Below, piece after piece: positions 1 through 9,076 of a DNA stretch of 37,062 bases. A model generated the notes under the pieces. It was not told where the DNA came from. It did not search any database and saw nothing but the letters and a program-made list of their open reading frames with translations. The stretch comes from an uncultured Bacteroidota bacterium. GTDB lineage: Bacteria; Bacteroidota; Bacteroidia; Bacteroidales; VadinHA17. The DNA lies in assembly GCA_903824785.1 (NCBI GenBank), contig CAIJYD010000031.1, positions 1-37,062 on the forward strand, written 5' to 3'. Numbering within the stretch: the first letter of the stretch is position 1; every line of letters begins with the position of its first letter. Made by a program: the position numbers and the translations under genes.

Positions 1-103
1 CACTCTTTTGTCAATTATTTAAACTTACAGACTCAGAGGCAACTAATTTTAGCAGAAAATATTCCATTGCATTTATTTAAACGATAATTACTAATTTATA
101 AAT

Positions 104-131
104 TTTAAAATAAACCCCTTAATCGGAGGGG
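104..131 (-). terminator. Terminator of the lacI-type gene
   Basis: Read on the minus strand, arms CCCCT and AGGGG (127-131 and 115-119) flank a 7-base loop and are followed by a T-rich run (TTTATTTT). It lies just past the stop of the regulator at 134, which fits an intrinsic terminator. The first 100 bases of the window beyond it are AT-rich and show no gene. Confidence 0.6.
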
Positions 132-133
132 AC

Positions 134-1162
134 TCAATATTTATTATTACAACATACAGAAGACTCTTTTACAACCAGTTCTGTCTTAATGACTACTGTC
201 TGATAAGGACTTTCCCGGTTTTTCTCCAGACGGTCAATTAGCAACCGCACTGCTTCCCGTCCCATCTGATAGCCGTGTTGTTCAACTGATGAGAGTGTCG
301 GACTTGTTATATCGGAGATCATCCCGCTTGTAAATCCAACCAGTAAAATATCCTCCGGAACTCTTAATCCTGATTCCTTTATTACCGACATGGCTGCTGC
401 CGCAGTAAGGTCATTCACAGCAAAAAATCCATCAGGTCTGTTTGCTCTTTTCAATAATTCCGGAACAACTAAACGGGTCTCTTCTGGAGTATCGCACCTG
501 ATAATATTATTATTGTCAACAGGCAGGTTGAGCTCATCGTGTGCCCTGAGATATCCCTCCTTCCTGTTTTTCCCAATCTGAAGATACTGAGGCCCCGACA
601 GATGGACAATATTCCTGCATCCTGAGTTAATCAGATGTTTCACTGCCTCACAGGCTCCGGCTTCATCATCTACAACTACCCTGTCTGTCTCTATCTCGCA
701 ACAGATTCTGTCAAAAAAAACCAATGGTATTCCGTTCCTCCGGATTTTATTGAAATGATCAAATTCATGGGTCCCTTTGGAAAGTGAAACCAGGATTCCA
801 TCAACACGACAGGAAAGCAATGTATTAACTGATTTAACTTCCCTTTCATAGGACTCATTTGATTGGCAGAACATTACATGATAACCTGAATCGTGAGCCA
901 GATCTTCAATTCCACTGATGACTGTGGAAAAAAAATAGTGGACTATTTCAGGAACAATGACACCTATTATCTTACTCAGCCCGCTTTGAAGGCTCAATGC
1001 AATCTGATCGGGTTTATAATTCCATTTTTCAGCAAGATCCCTGACTGCGACTTTTGTTGAAACGCTAATATCAGGATGACCATGGAGAGCTTTGGATACT
1101 GTTGAAGGAGAAATTCCAAGTTCCCTTGCAATATCTGTTATTGTTACTTGTCCTTTATTCAT
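134..1162 (-). CDS. LacI/GalR-family transcriptional regulator of the starch locus
   Basis: A 342-residue DNA-binding regulator of the LacI/GalR family. The N-terminal helix-turn-helix is clear at residues 6-27 (TITDIARELGISPSTVSKAL), followed by a hinge segment with ALSLQSG near residues 55-61 and a periplasmic-binding-protein-like effector domain to the end. Length is normal for the family. The ATG start at 1162 sits directly before the helix-turn-helix. It diverges from susC across a regulatory gap of about 350 bp, and a palindromic CAAACGTTTG in that gap has the CG-centred form that LacI-family proteins bind. By context the effector is probably a maltose- or glucan-derived sugar or sugar phosphate. 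Whether it represses or activates cannot be read from the protein. The family call is firm; the ligand is inferred. Confidence 0.9.
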   Translation of the reverse strand: MNKGQVTITDIARELGISPSTVSKALHGHPDISVSTKVAVRDLAEKWNYKPDQIALSLQSGLSKIIGVIVPEIVHYFFSTVISGIEDLAHDSGYHVMFCQSNESYEREVKSVNTLLSCRVDGILVSLSKGTHEFDHFNKIRRNGIPLVFFDRICCEIETDRVVVDDEAGACEAVKHLINSGCRNIVHLSGPQYLQIGKNRKEGYLRAHDELNLPVDNNNIIRCDTPEETRLVVPELLKRANRPDGFFAVNDLTAAAAMSVIKESGLRVPEDILLVGFTSGMISDITSPTLSSVEQHGYQMGREAVRLLIDRLEKNRESPYQTVVIKTELVVKESSVCCNNKY

Positions 1163-1222
1163 TATTTACTGGTTATTTTCCCCTGTTGCTAATATAATAA
1201 AGTTATTCCGATTATATCACAT

Positions 1223-1262
1223 TTTGTTTAAGTATAAATCTGGTCCGCTTTACTTAAACAAA
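1223..1262. repeat. Perfect 12-bp inverted repeat in the regulatory gap
   Basis: TTTGTTTAAGTA at 1223-1234 is matched exactly by its reverse complement TACTTAAACAAA at 1251-1262, with a 16-base spacer. Arm centres are 28 bp apart. There is no T-tract after it, so it does not look like a terminator. It could be a pair of protein-binding half sites close to the regulator gene. The sequence differs from the CAAACGTTT candidate operator. Confidence 0.6.
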
Positions 1263-1277
1263 TAAAACGATGCTTTT

Positions 1278-1285
1278 AAGCGCTT
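1278..1285. promoter_or_regulatory. Possible secondary LacI-type site AAGCGCTT
   Basis: A perfect 8-bp palindrome of the form AAnCGnTT, the core pattern of the stronger palindrome at 1361-1370. The two centres are 84 bp apart, close to eight helical turns. An 8-bp match in AT-rich DNA can arise by chance, so this is weak. Confidence 0.25.
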
Positions 1286-1356
1286 TTTTTACTCCGGATT
1301 AAAAATAATAAAAATATTTTTTTCAAAAGGATAAACAAAAAGAATATCAAACAATC

Positions 1357-1370
1357 ATTTCAAACGTTTG
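1357..1370. promoter_or_regulatory. Candidate operator (CAAACGTTTG) upstream of susC
   Basis: CAAACGTTTG at 1361-1370 is a perfect 10-bp palindrome with a CG centre, typical of LacI-family operators. The surrounding 13-mer ATTTCAAACGTTT (1357-1369) recurs exactly at 20031-20043, upstream of the transporter operon of the same locus. It lies about 70 bp upstream of the susC -7 box. That position would suit an activator or a looping repressor better than a simple promoter-blocking repressor. Confidence 0.6.
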
Positions 1371-1410
1371 CGGAACTATTCGCTAATTAATTGAATATTA
1401 ATGCTTTTAA

Positions 1411-1442
1411 TTGATTACTTTAACATTTCTTTAATACATTTG
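1411..1442 (+). promoter_or_regulatory. Promoter of the susCDEF operon
   Basis: The -33 element TTG (1411-1413) and the -7 element TACATTTG (1435-1442), separated by 21 bp, match the Bacteroidota primary sigma consensus. The -7 box is identical to that of the tRNA promoter at 36484-36491. Transcription would begin near 1449, leaving a leader of about 70 nt before the ATG at 1519. Confidence 0.65.
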
Positions 1443-1518
1443 CATGATTCGTTTAACAAGGGAATGCTCAAACTACTCTTTAAAAGTTTACTGTCATAAT
1501 TTAAAAACCAGAAAATCT

Positions 1519-4473
1519 ATGAAAAACCGAATTTTTACAATGCTGTCGATTTTTTTTCTTGGGATTTTTCTTTCCGGGGCAATTAATGCTCAGGGAATAA
1601 AAGTTTCAGGTAAAATTACTGATGCAGCAGGGGGTTCTGCTTTGGCCGGAGTAACTATCCAGGAAAAGGGAACAACTAATGGGACAATTACAGATGGAAC
1701 CGGCAACTTCAGTATAACAGTTGGTGCTGCTTCAACTCTGAGAATCTCTTATATTGGTTACACCCCTCAGGAAATCCAGGTCACCAGCGGAACTGCAATT
1801 AATGTTGCATTATCCGTTTCCGACATGAGTCTCCAGGAGGTAGTGGTAATCGGATATGGAACTATGAAAAAATCAGATGCAACAGGTTCTGTTGTAGCTG
1901 TCAGTTCGAAAAACTTCAATAAAGGTGCAATTACATCGCCTCAGGACCTGCTTGTCGGGAAAAGTGCCGGTGTGGTAATTACAACTGCAGGCGGTGCCCC
2001 TGGAAGTGGTGCTACAATCAGGGTACGTGGTGGTTCATCACTGAATGCTTCGAACGATCCTCTGATAATAATAGACGGATTCCCTATAGATAACCATAAC
2101 GTTTCGGGAAGTTCTAACTTTTTGTCGTTCGTTAACCCAAACGACATTGAAACATTCACAATATTAAAAGATGCTTCGGCAACTGCCATTTATGGCTCCA
2201 GAGCCTCAAACGGAGTTATCATTATTACTACCAAAAAAGGAAAAGCAGGAAGTCCGTTAAGCATTACCTATGATGGAAACACTTCAATTGCCAACGCTAT
2301 TAATTTCGTTGATGTTTATTCAGGTGATCAGCTCAGGCAATTAGCCTTTAGCAGGAAAAGCTTATTTGGTGCAGAAAGCTTTACTAAACTGGGAAACGCA
2401 AACACTAACTGGCAAAAAGAAATTTTCCGTACTGCCATCTCCCAGGATCATAACTTAAGTCTCTCGGGCGCTTATAAAACCCTGCCTTACCGCGTTTCTG
2501 TCGGTTATACCGGTCAGAATGGTATCATGAAGAATACAGACATGCAAAGATTAACAGGTGCTATCAGCCTTGATCCATCATTTCTGAATAATAGTCTAAA
2601 AGTTAATGTCAATGCAAAAGGGATGTCAACCAATAATAATTTTGGTGATGCCGGAGCATTGGGCTCTGCAATAAATATGGATCCGACTCAGCCTGTTATG
2701 GATGGAAACGCTGCTTCAGACGGCTATTTTCAATGGGGTAATTACGGTGCCAATCTTGGTACTCCGAATCCTGTTGAGCAACTTATGGTTGCCGACAATA
2801 AATCGGTTGTCAACAGAGTTATCGCCAATATCAAATTCAACTATTCACTTCCTTTTATAACCGGACTGAATGCAAATCTGAATCTTGCCACCGACTATAC
2901 AGAAAGTACCGGCCACAATAATCGTCCGATAACTTCACCTTCAGTACTTACCAGCCCTCTTTCAGGAAAATTAAACGATTATGATGGTAAAAACTATAAT
3001 AACCTTCTCGACTTCTACCTTAATTATTCAAAAGACCTCGCACCGATAAGCAGCAAAATTGAAGCAACTGCCGGTTATTCATGGCAACATTTCAAGAGAG
3101 ATGGCAGCAGCTATACAAGGGGCATTGTCGATGCAACTCATCCATACCAGAAATCAGACAGTTCATCTTTTGTTACAGAGAACTATCTGATATCATTCTT
3201 TGGCCGTTTGAATTATACACTTCTTGACAAGTACTTACTTACTTTTACAATCCGTGATGACGGCTCATCCAGATTTGCCGAGAAAAACCAGTGGGGTATT
3301 TTCCCATCGGCAGCTTTTGCATGGAAAATCAAACAGGAATCATTCCTGAAAGATGTAAAAGTAGTTTCTGATCTTAAACTGAGATTAGGCTGGGGTGTTA
3401 CGGGACAACAGGATATCGGAAATGACTACCCTGCCCAGGCCAGATATATTACCTCTTCTCCGGGTTCCTATTATCCCATCGGCGGAGAGTTCCTTCCGAC
3501 ACTTCGTCCAAGTGCTTATGACCCTGATATAAAATGGGAACAGACAACAACATTAAATCTTGGCCTTGACTTTGGTTTACTTGAAGACCGTATTACAGGA
3601 TCATTCGACCTCTATAAAAGAGTAACGGATGATCTGCTAAACACTGTAACTGTTCCCAGCGGAAGTAATTTCTCCAATACCTTACTTACAAACGTTGGCA
3701 GTCTGGAAAACAAGGGTGCAGAATTCTCTCTGAACCTGATACCAATTTCACAGAAAGATATGTCGCTGAATATTGGATTCAACCTTACTTATAACGTTAA
3801 CGAAATAACAAAACTGCTTATTTCCGACGATCCTAAATACATCGGCATTCTTTATGGCGACGCCTTTACAGGCCAGAAACAGGTAACAAGAGTTGGTTAT
3901 CCAGCATACTCATTCTTTGTAAACCAGCAGGTTTATAATGGATCAGGATATCCTATTGAAGGTCTGTATGTCGACCGTTCAGGGTTAGGTGGTACTGTAA
4001 ATGGTAATACTGCCGACCAGTATATCTATCATAATCCGGTGGCTGATTTTCTGCTGGGTCTCTCAGCAAGTTTCAACTACAAGAACTTTGATTTTTCAGC
4101 ATCCTCAAGGGCCAGTATCGGAAATTATGTCTACAATCAGATTATTGCAAGTGCCTCTTACGACCAGATGTACCAGATTGGCTACTGGAAGAATTTCCCA
4201 ACTACTCTGTCTGACACCAGATTTGTAAAACGTCAGTTTACAAGCGATTATTTAGTAGAGAACGCCTCGTTCTTTAAATTAGATAATGTTAGTGCAGGTT
4301 ATAAATTTGAGAATATTTATAAAAAACTCAATGGCCGTATAAGCTTTACCATCCAGAACCTTATGACAGTTACAAAATATAAAGGGCTGGATCCTGAAGT
4401 CTCAGGAGGAATTGATAACAATTTCTACCCCAGGCCACGGACATTTATGCTTGGCATAAGTTTAAGCTATTAA
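1519..4473 (+). CDS. susC: SusC/RagA-family TonB-dependent outer-membrane transporter
   Basis: Imports starch oligosaccharides across the outer membrane with energy from TonB, capped by the SusD partner encoded next. The protein has 984 residues from the chosen start. A signal peptide comes first (MKNRIFTMLS onward, ending at INAQ), then a carboxypeptidase-regulatory-like domain (about residues 25-105), the family signature LQEVVVIGYG, a TonB plug with IRVRGGSSL and PLIIIDGFPI, and a long beta-barrel ending in an aromatic-rich C-terminus. An in-frame ATG at 1444 would add 25 residues ahead of the signal peptide, but it lies at or before the predicted transcription start, so 1519 is preferred. 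The susD gene follows after 21 bp. Starch specificity is inferred from the neighbouring amylases and maltose phosphorylase. Confidence 0.93.
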   Translation: MKNRIFTMLSIFFLGIFLSGAINAQGIKVSGKITDAAGGSALAGVTIQEKGTTNGTITDGTGNFSITVGAASTLRISYIGYTPQEIQVTSGTAINVALSVSDMSLQEVVVIGYGTMKKSDATGSVVAVSSKNFNKGAITSPQDLLVGKSAGVVITTAGGAPGSGATIRVRGGSSLNASNDPLIIIDGFPIDNHNVSGSSNFLSFVNPNDIETFTILKDASATAIYGSRASNGVIIITTKKGKAGSPLSITYDGNTSIANAINFVDVYSGDQLRQLAFSRKSLFGAESFTKLGNANTNWQKEIFRTAISQDHNLSLSGAYKTLPYRVSVGYTGQNGIMKNTDMQRLTGAISLDPSFLNNSLKVNVNAKGMSTNNNFGDAGALGSAINMDPTQPVMDGNAASDGYFQWGNYGANLGTPNPVEQLMVADNKSVVNRVIANIKFNYSLPFITGLNANLNLATDYTESTGHNNRPITSPSVLTSPLSGKLNDYDGKNYNNLLDFYLNYSKDLAPISSKIEATAGYSWQHFKRDGSSYTRGIVDATHPYQKSDSSSFVTENYLISFFGRLNYTLLDKYLLTFTIRDDGSSRFAEKNQWGIFPSAAFAWKIKQESFLKDVKVVSDLKLRLGWGVTGQQDIGNDYPAQARYITSSPGSYYPIGGEFLPTLRPSAYDPDIKWEQTTTLNLGLDFGLLEDRITGSFDLYKRVTDDLLNTVTVPSGSNFSNTLLTNVGSLENKGAEFSLNLIPISQKDMSLNIGFNLTYNVNEITKLLISDDPKYIGILYGDAFTGQKQVTRVGYPAYSFFVNQQVYNGSGYPIEGLYVDRSGLGGTVNGNTADQYIYHNPVADFLLGLSASFNYKNFDFSASSRASIGNYVYNQIIASASYDQMYQIGYWKNFPTTLSDTRFVKRQFTSDYLVENASFFKLDNVSAGYKFENIYKKLNGRISFTIQNLMTVTKYKGLDPEVSGGIDNNFYPRPRTFMLGISLSY

Positions 4474-4494
4474 TATTCAAAATAATAAGAAGAT

Positions 4495-6129
4495 ATGAAT
4501 AAAAAGTTAATAATATTAGGAATTGGTCTTTTAATACTGATCGGAACATCATGTGTTAAAGATTTGGATGTAAAACCAATGGACCCGAATACCATTCTTG
4601 CAGGTAACCTGAGCGATGATCCGGTTTATATGAAAGAAGTTCTCGGGAAAATATATGCCAGCTTTATTATCCCCGGACAGGGAAGTAACGGTGGTGCTGA
4701 TATCAGTGCCTCAGATGATGGCTTCTTTACAACTACAAGGGCTCTCTGGAATTGCCAGGAATTAACAACTGATGAAGCTATTTGCGCATGGGGAGATGTT
4801 GGTATTGCCGATCTGAATACACAGACCTGGAGTGCCAATAATCCATTTCTTACCGCACTCTACCAGCGCTTGAGTCTTAGCGTGACATTCGCCAACGATT
4901 TTATCAAGTTTACAAACGGAAATACTGATCCTGCTGTAAAACAATACAATGCAGAAGCACGGTTCCTAAGGGCTCTGGCTTATGCATGGGACATTGATCT
5001 GTTTGGCAACCCTCCTTTTACAACGGATGCCGACGGGGTTGGGAAATTTTTCCCGAAACAATTGTCTGAGGATTTTGCTACCGGAAGAAAAGCATTATTC
5101 AACTATGTGGTTTCTGAATTAAAAAGTATTGAATCTGAACTCGGGGAACCTAAATTCTCCTACCCTCAGGCAGATAAAGCTGCAGCATGGATGTTACTTG
5201 CAAGACTATATCTTAATGCAGAGGTCTACACCGGAACCGCCAAATGGGACAGTTGCAAATACTATTGCGATGCCGTTATTAACAGCGGAAAATATTCACT
5301 TGCTTCCAATTACAGACAGAATTTCAGTGCAAACAATGACGGAAACAGCAATCCTGAAATGATTTTTGCATGGGAACAGGATGGTGTTAATACCCAGGGA
5401 TATGTTGGTACAACCTTTATCATCGAATCATCGAGCGATGCCACCTATATCAGAGCTGAAGATTTTCATGGCCTGACATCAAATACAAACTGGAACGGAA
5501 ACAGATCAAAAAAGCAGTTTCTGAATGTTATGGTTGATACAATTGCCACTTACGGTAATGTACCGATCCCTGCATCAGATCCAACTTTCGCTCTTTGTAA
5601 AGATAAACGTGTATTTTTGAAAGCAAAGAAAAGCCTCGATATCCCAAGTGCTTCATCAAGTGGAGATTATGGGGTAGGTGTTTATAAATTTACTGCAAGA
5701 AACAGTGACGGAAGCCAGGCTGCCAATTATAACCCGGCTTATGCCTGTACCGATTTCCCTGTTTTCCGTTATGCTGATGCCCTCCTGATGAGAGCCGAAG
5801 CTTCCTACAGACTAACCGATAAAGCCAGTGCAATAATTGATATTAATGCTGTAAGGACACGTGCTTATGGAAATGCTACAGGTAATATTACTGTAGGCCA
5901 GCTCGATGATAACTTCTTACTTGCTGAACGCGGACGTGAATTCTATTATGAAGCTCAGAGACGGACTGACCTGGTTCGTTTTGGCAAATTCACCAACGGA
6001 TCGTATAATTGGGTTTGGAAGGGCGGAACATACGGTGGAGCTAATACTTCAAGCCATCTGAATGTCTTCCCGATTCCCGGAGCTGAAGTTTCTGCGAATC
6101 CAAATATTAAACAAAACCCCTTATATTAA
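4495..6129 (+). CDS. susD: SusD/RagB-family surface glycan-binding lipoprotein
   Basis: A 544-residue surface lipoprotein that binds glycan and acts as the lid of the SusC channel. The signal peptide ends in the lipobox IGTSC with Cys20 as the lipidated residue. The helical, tetratricopeptide-like SusD fold is suggested by NAEARFLRALAYAWDIDLFG, KAAAWMLLARLYLNAEVY and the C-terminal FRYADALLMRAEA, RGREFYYEAQRRTDLVRF and FPIPGAEVSANPNIKQNP segments, all typical of the family. Length is usual. It lies 21 bp after susC and 18 bp before susE, so the set is one operon. The ATG start follows a purine-rich AATAAGAAGAT. The family call is firm; starch as ligand comes from context. Confidence 0.93.
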   Translation: MNKKLIILGIGLLILIGTSCVKDLDVKPMDPNTILAGNLSDDPVYMKEVLGKIYASFIIPGQGSNGGADISASDDGFFTTTRALWNCQELTTDEAICAWGDVGIADLNTQTWSANNPFLTALYQRLSLSVTFANDFIKFTNGNTDPAVKQYNAEARFLRALAYAWDIDLFGNPPFTTDADGVGKFFPKQLSEDFATGRKALFNYVVSELKSIESELGEPKFSYPQADKAAAWMLLARLYLNAEVYTGTAKWDSCKYYCDAVINSGKYSLASNYRQNFSANNDGNSNPEMIFAWEQDGVNTQGYVGTTFIIESSSDATYIRAEDFHGLTSNTNWNGNRSKKQFLNVMVDTIATYGNVPIPASDPTFALCKDKRVFLKAKKSLDIPSASSSGDYGVGVYKFTARNSDGSQAANYNPAYACTDFPVFRYADALLMRAEASYRLTDKASAIIDINAVRTRAYGNATGNITVGQLDDNFLLAERGREFYYEAQRRTDLVRFGKFTNGSYNWVWKGGTYGGANTSSHLNVFPIPGAEVSANPNIKQNPLY

Positions 6130-6147
6130 TCTTTAATTCTTCAAACC

Positions 6148-7155
6148 ATGAATAAAAAATTATTTATATACTTGATTATCATAGGGTTAATCACTATTTT
6201 TTCAGGCTGTGAAAAGGATGGAGAAAAAATGATTATACTGGCATTTCCGGCTGTTCCGACCATACAGACTTTACCGGACTTAACCCTTCAAAGGACACAT
6301 GGTAATGATACTCTTGTGTTTGTTGGAACACCTGTCAATCCGGGTTTCAAAGCTTCTGCAAACTATTTTCTTGAAGCTTGTGCAACCGGGAATATGTTTA
6401 ATGATCCTATTCTGATTGCTTCAGGCGTACAGGATACATTATTAAAAATTACAGTAAGTAATCTTAATGGATTGTTGCTCAAAAAATTTCCTGCCGACGT
6501 AGCTTCTTCTGTTGATCTGAGAATAAGATCTATTATGTCAGTTGATGCCGGTACCGGTGCAGAACCTAAGATTTATACCTCTCCTACCAGTACAGTCAGC
6601 ATAACTATTTATGGCCTGCCTCGATTGGATCTACTCAATTCGGGTGTCGCACAGAAAATAGAATCTGCTCTGGGTAATGGAATTTATAAAGGATATGTGA
6701 AACTTGATGCAACAAAACCGTTTAAACTGAAGAACCCCGACACCAATACCGAATATGGTGTAACCGCAGGGAAACTAGCCACGACCAGCTCAACAGGTTT
6801 GTCGGTTGGAAGTAACGGATGGTATCTTCTGAATGCCAACACAAATGTCAGTTCACTCACATATAGTATGGAACCATATTTCATCGGACTTATTGGTTCT
6901 GCAACTCCTAATGGATGGGATTCTGACCAGAAGATGGCTTACGATGCCGTAAGCGGAGCATGGAAAATAACTCTCAATCTTGTTGCCGGTGAAATTAAAT
7001 TCAGACTGAATGATGGCTGGGCCTGGAATTTAGGCGGTACACCAGACAATCTGACACAGGGTGGTTCCAATCTCGTCGTTACTGCAGGCAATTATACAAT
7101 TGCATTAACTATCATAAACGGTACTACCGGTACCTGTAAGATTGTAAAGAATTAA
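6148..7155 (+). CDS. susE: SusE-like starch-binding outer-membrane lipoprotein
   Basis: A 335-residue lipoprotein with a signal peptide and lipobox FSGC (Cys21), followed by acidic EKDGE, which fits surface export. The N-terminal part (about residues 30-155) looks like the immunoglobulin-like SusE domain. The C-terminal module (about residues 245-335) starts with GLIGSATPNGWDSDQ, a SusE/SusF starch-binding module whose aromatic residues (W, Y, F) would stack on glucose rings. This module is very like the last module of the next gene, also at DNA level (about 6890-6935 against 8763-8808), so it was probably duplicated within the operon. Its job would be to hold starch at the cell surface for the SusC/D importer. 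The symbol is given by position and architecture; sequence divergence in this family is large. Confidence 0.8.
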   Translation: MNKKLFIYLIIIGLITIFSGCEKDGEKMIILAFPAVPTIQTLPDLTLQRTHGNDTLVFVGTPVNPGFKASANYFLEACATGNMFNDPILIASGVQDTLLKITVSNLNGLLLKKFPADVASSVDLRIRSIMSVDAGTGAEPKIYTSPTSTVSITIYGLPRLDLLNSGVAQKIESALGNGIYKGYVKLDATKPFKLKNPDTNTEYGVTAGKLATTSSTGLSVGSNGWYLLNANTNVSSLTYSMEPYFIGLIGSATPNGWDSDQKMAYDAVSGAWKITLNLVAGEIKFRLNDGWAWNLGGTPDNLTQGGSNLVVTAGNYTIALTIINGTTGTCKIVKN

Positions 7156-7176
7156 TCTTTTTAAAAGAAAATATTT

Positions 7177-9024
7177 ATGAAAAAAATGTCAACATACAGA
7201 ATTCTGGCTATCCTGATTACTGCGACTCTCTTTTTTGCCGCCTGTACAAAGGAAAAAACAGAAATAAAGTTAAATCCGAAGCTTTCTACTTCCCAGATAT
7301 TTAATGTAACATCCGACTCTGCAACAGTTGTTGGTTTTGTGATTGCCTCAGGAGATGGTTTTTCAGAAAGAGGTATTTGCTACAATACAGCCGCAGCCCC
7401 AACAATTGACAATTCAAAAGTTGTTTACAGCGCCACGGACTTAAAAGCAACATTCACTGTTAAAATACCGGGGCTTGCCTATGCAACAAAATATTATGCA
7501 AAGGCTTATGCGATAGGTGCCACAGGTACAACTTACGGTGAAGAACTTTCTTTTACTACATTACCCGTAATTCCTGTGCTTACTACAGCTGTAATTACTG
7601 CAATAACAGGAAAAACAGCTACAGGAGGTGGTAACGTAACTGTCACCGGCGGTGCAACCGTTACTGCACGCGGAATATGCATCGGGACAAGCCACAATCC
7701 GGCTGTCTCTGGAACCAAAACATCAGACGGAACCGGCCCCGGAGCTTTTGTAAGCACACTGGCAAATTTGCTGGGAAATACTGTGTACTATGTTCGCGCA
7801 TATGCCATAAACAGTGCAGGAACAGCTTATGGTCCTGAAGTAACATTTACAACACCTGTAGATTTACCTGCATTAACTACTGCTGCCGTAACCGGTGTCA
7901 CGAAAATTTCTGCTGTATCCGGAGGTGATGTTACATATAACGGAGGAGGTACAGTTACAGCCAAAGGTCTTGCCTGGGCGACAACTTCAAACCCTACAAC
8001 CTCTGATAATATTATTCCTGGAGGTACAGGCCCCGGACCATTTGTAAGTGAACTTGCCGGTTTAACAAAATATACCACCTATCACGTTCGTGCTTATGCA
8101 ACAAACAGCGCAGGAACAGCTTACGGGAACGATATCCAGTTTACTACCTTGTCAGACATCCTTACCTGGAACATTCCGGGGAATTATGTTGGAGACAGCT
8201 ACCCAGGCTCAGGTCTCTCTGACTGGTCACCTGACAAATCACCTCAGGTAATCAGCACTCTCGCCGGCCCAAATAATCTGGAAGGTTATGTTTATATGTC
8301 CAAGGTGAGTAACGCCTGGAAATTTGCAACACAGACAAACTGGGACGGACCAAATTATGGTGATGGCGGTGCCGGTAAGTTAGATGGTGGCGGAGGCGAT
8401 TTCAGCTCTCCTGCAGGCTACTACAAAATAAATGTTAATGCCGAAGCTACTCCAATGACATATACTGCTGTAGCAACAGTGTGGGGTGTTATCGGATCTG
8501 CTTCTCCAGGCGGATGGGGCGACGAAACTGCACTGGAATATGTTCCTGCTTCTTCTTCCTGGAAGGGAGGAATGCACCTGACTGCTGCTGAGATCAAGTT
8601 CAGAGCTAATCACAGCTGGGATTTCAACTATGGAAGTGGTTCGACAAGCGGTTCCTTAAGAGGTGGCGGCGATAATATTCCTGTAGCTATCGAGGACGAT
8701 TATGCAATTACTCTTGATCTAAGCCATCCGAACGCTTATACCTATAAACTGAACAGGTGGGGTTTGATTGGCTCTGCAACTCCAGGTGGCTGGGATTCTG
8801 ACCAGAACCTGTCGTGGGATGGTGTAAACAAAGTGTTTAAAGTCACTCTTAACCTGGTAGCCGGGGCTATGAAATTCAGAGCAGATGACGGCTGGGATCT
8901 TAATCTGGGTGGTGATATTAATGCTCTTACTCCAGGTGGCTCAGATATTGCAGTTTCTGCTGCAGGTAATTATACAGTCACCCTGGATCTTAAGACAATG
9001 AAAGCAACTGTAACCAAAAACTAA
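7177..9024 (+). CDS. susF: SusF-like lipoprotein: three Fn3-like repeats plus starch-binding modules
   Basis: A 615-residue lipoprotein with signal peptide and lipobox FAAC (Cys23) followed by TKEK. Residues about 33-325 form three repeats of roughly 97 residues, each with a conserved RGI or KGL strand, a YYAKAYA, YYVRAYA or YHVRAYA strand and an ending like GTAYG..I.FTT. They resemble fibronectin type III-like domains common in Bacteroidota surface proteins. Residues about 326-433, 434-525 and 526-615 look like starch-binding modules; the last two both begin WG(V/L)IGSA(S/T)PGGW. The classic SusF starts with one Ig-like domain, so the triple repeat here would act as a long stalk. The gene lies 21 bp after susE. 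The binding role is inferred from family and operon; the exact glycan is unknown. Confidence 0.8.
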   Translation: MKKMSTYRILAILITATLFFAACTKEKTEIKLNPKLSTSQIFNVTSDSATVVGFVIASGDGFSERGICYNTAAAPTIDNSKVVYSATDLKATFTVKIPGLAYATKYYAKAYAIGATGTTYGEELSFTTLPVIPVLTTAVITAITGKTATGGGNVTVTGGATVTARGICIGTSHNPAVSGTKTSDGTGPGAFVSTLANLLGNTVYYVRAYAINSAGTAYGPEVTFTTPVDLPALTTAAVTGVTKISAVSGGDVTYNGGGTVTAKGLAWATTSNPTTSDNIIPGGTGPGPFVSELAGLTKYTTYHVRAYATNSAGTAYGNDIQFTTLSDILTWNIPGNYVGDSYPGSGLSDWSPDKSPQVISTLAGPNNLEGYVYMSKVSNAWKFATQTNWDGPNYGDGGAGKLDGGGGDFSSPAGYYKINVNAEATPMTYTAVATVWGVIGSASPGGWGDETALEYVPASSSWKGGMHLTAAEIKFRANHSWDFNYGSGSTSGSLRGGGDNIPVAIEDDYAITLDLSHPNAYTYKLNRWGLIGSATPGGWDSDQNLSWDGVNKVFKVTLNLVAGAMKFRADDGWDLNLGGDINALTPGGSDIAVSAAGNYTVTLDLKTMKATVTKN

Positions 9025-9076
9025 ACTGGTTATAAAGTTCAGATAATATTTGTTTGGGTTTTTAGGTTGTCAGGAG

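Larger units (their letters stand above)
1163..1518. promoter_or_regulatory. lacI-susC divergent regulatory region
   Basis: This 356-bp AT-rich gap holds no convincing gene. From left to right it carries a perfect 12-bp inverted repeat (1223-1262), an AAGCGCTT palindrome (1278-1285), the CAAACGTTTG palindrome (1361-1370), a Bacteroidota-type promoter (1411-1442) and the susC leader. The main sites are listed separately. No clear promoter for the regulator gene itself could be identified. Confidence 0.7.

Noticed and set aside
1444-1518. Longer susC reading frame starting at 1444
   Set aside because: It adds 25 charged and polar residues ahead of a clear signal peptide, and its ATG lies at or before the predicted transcription start near 1449.
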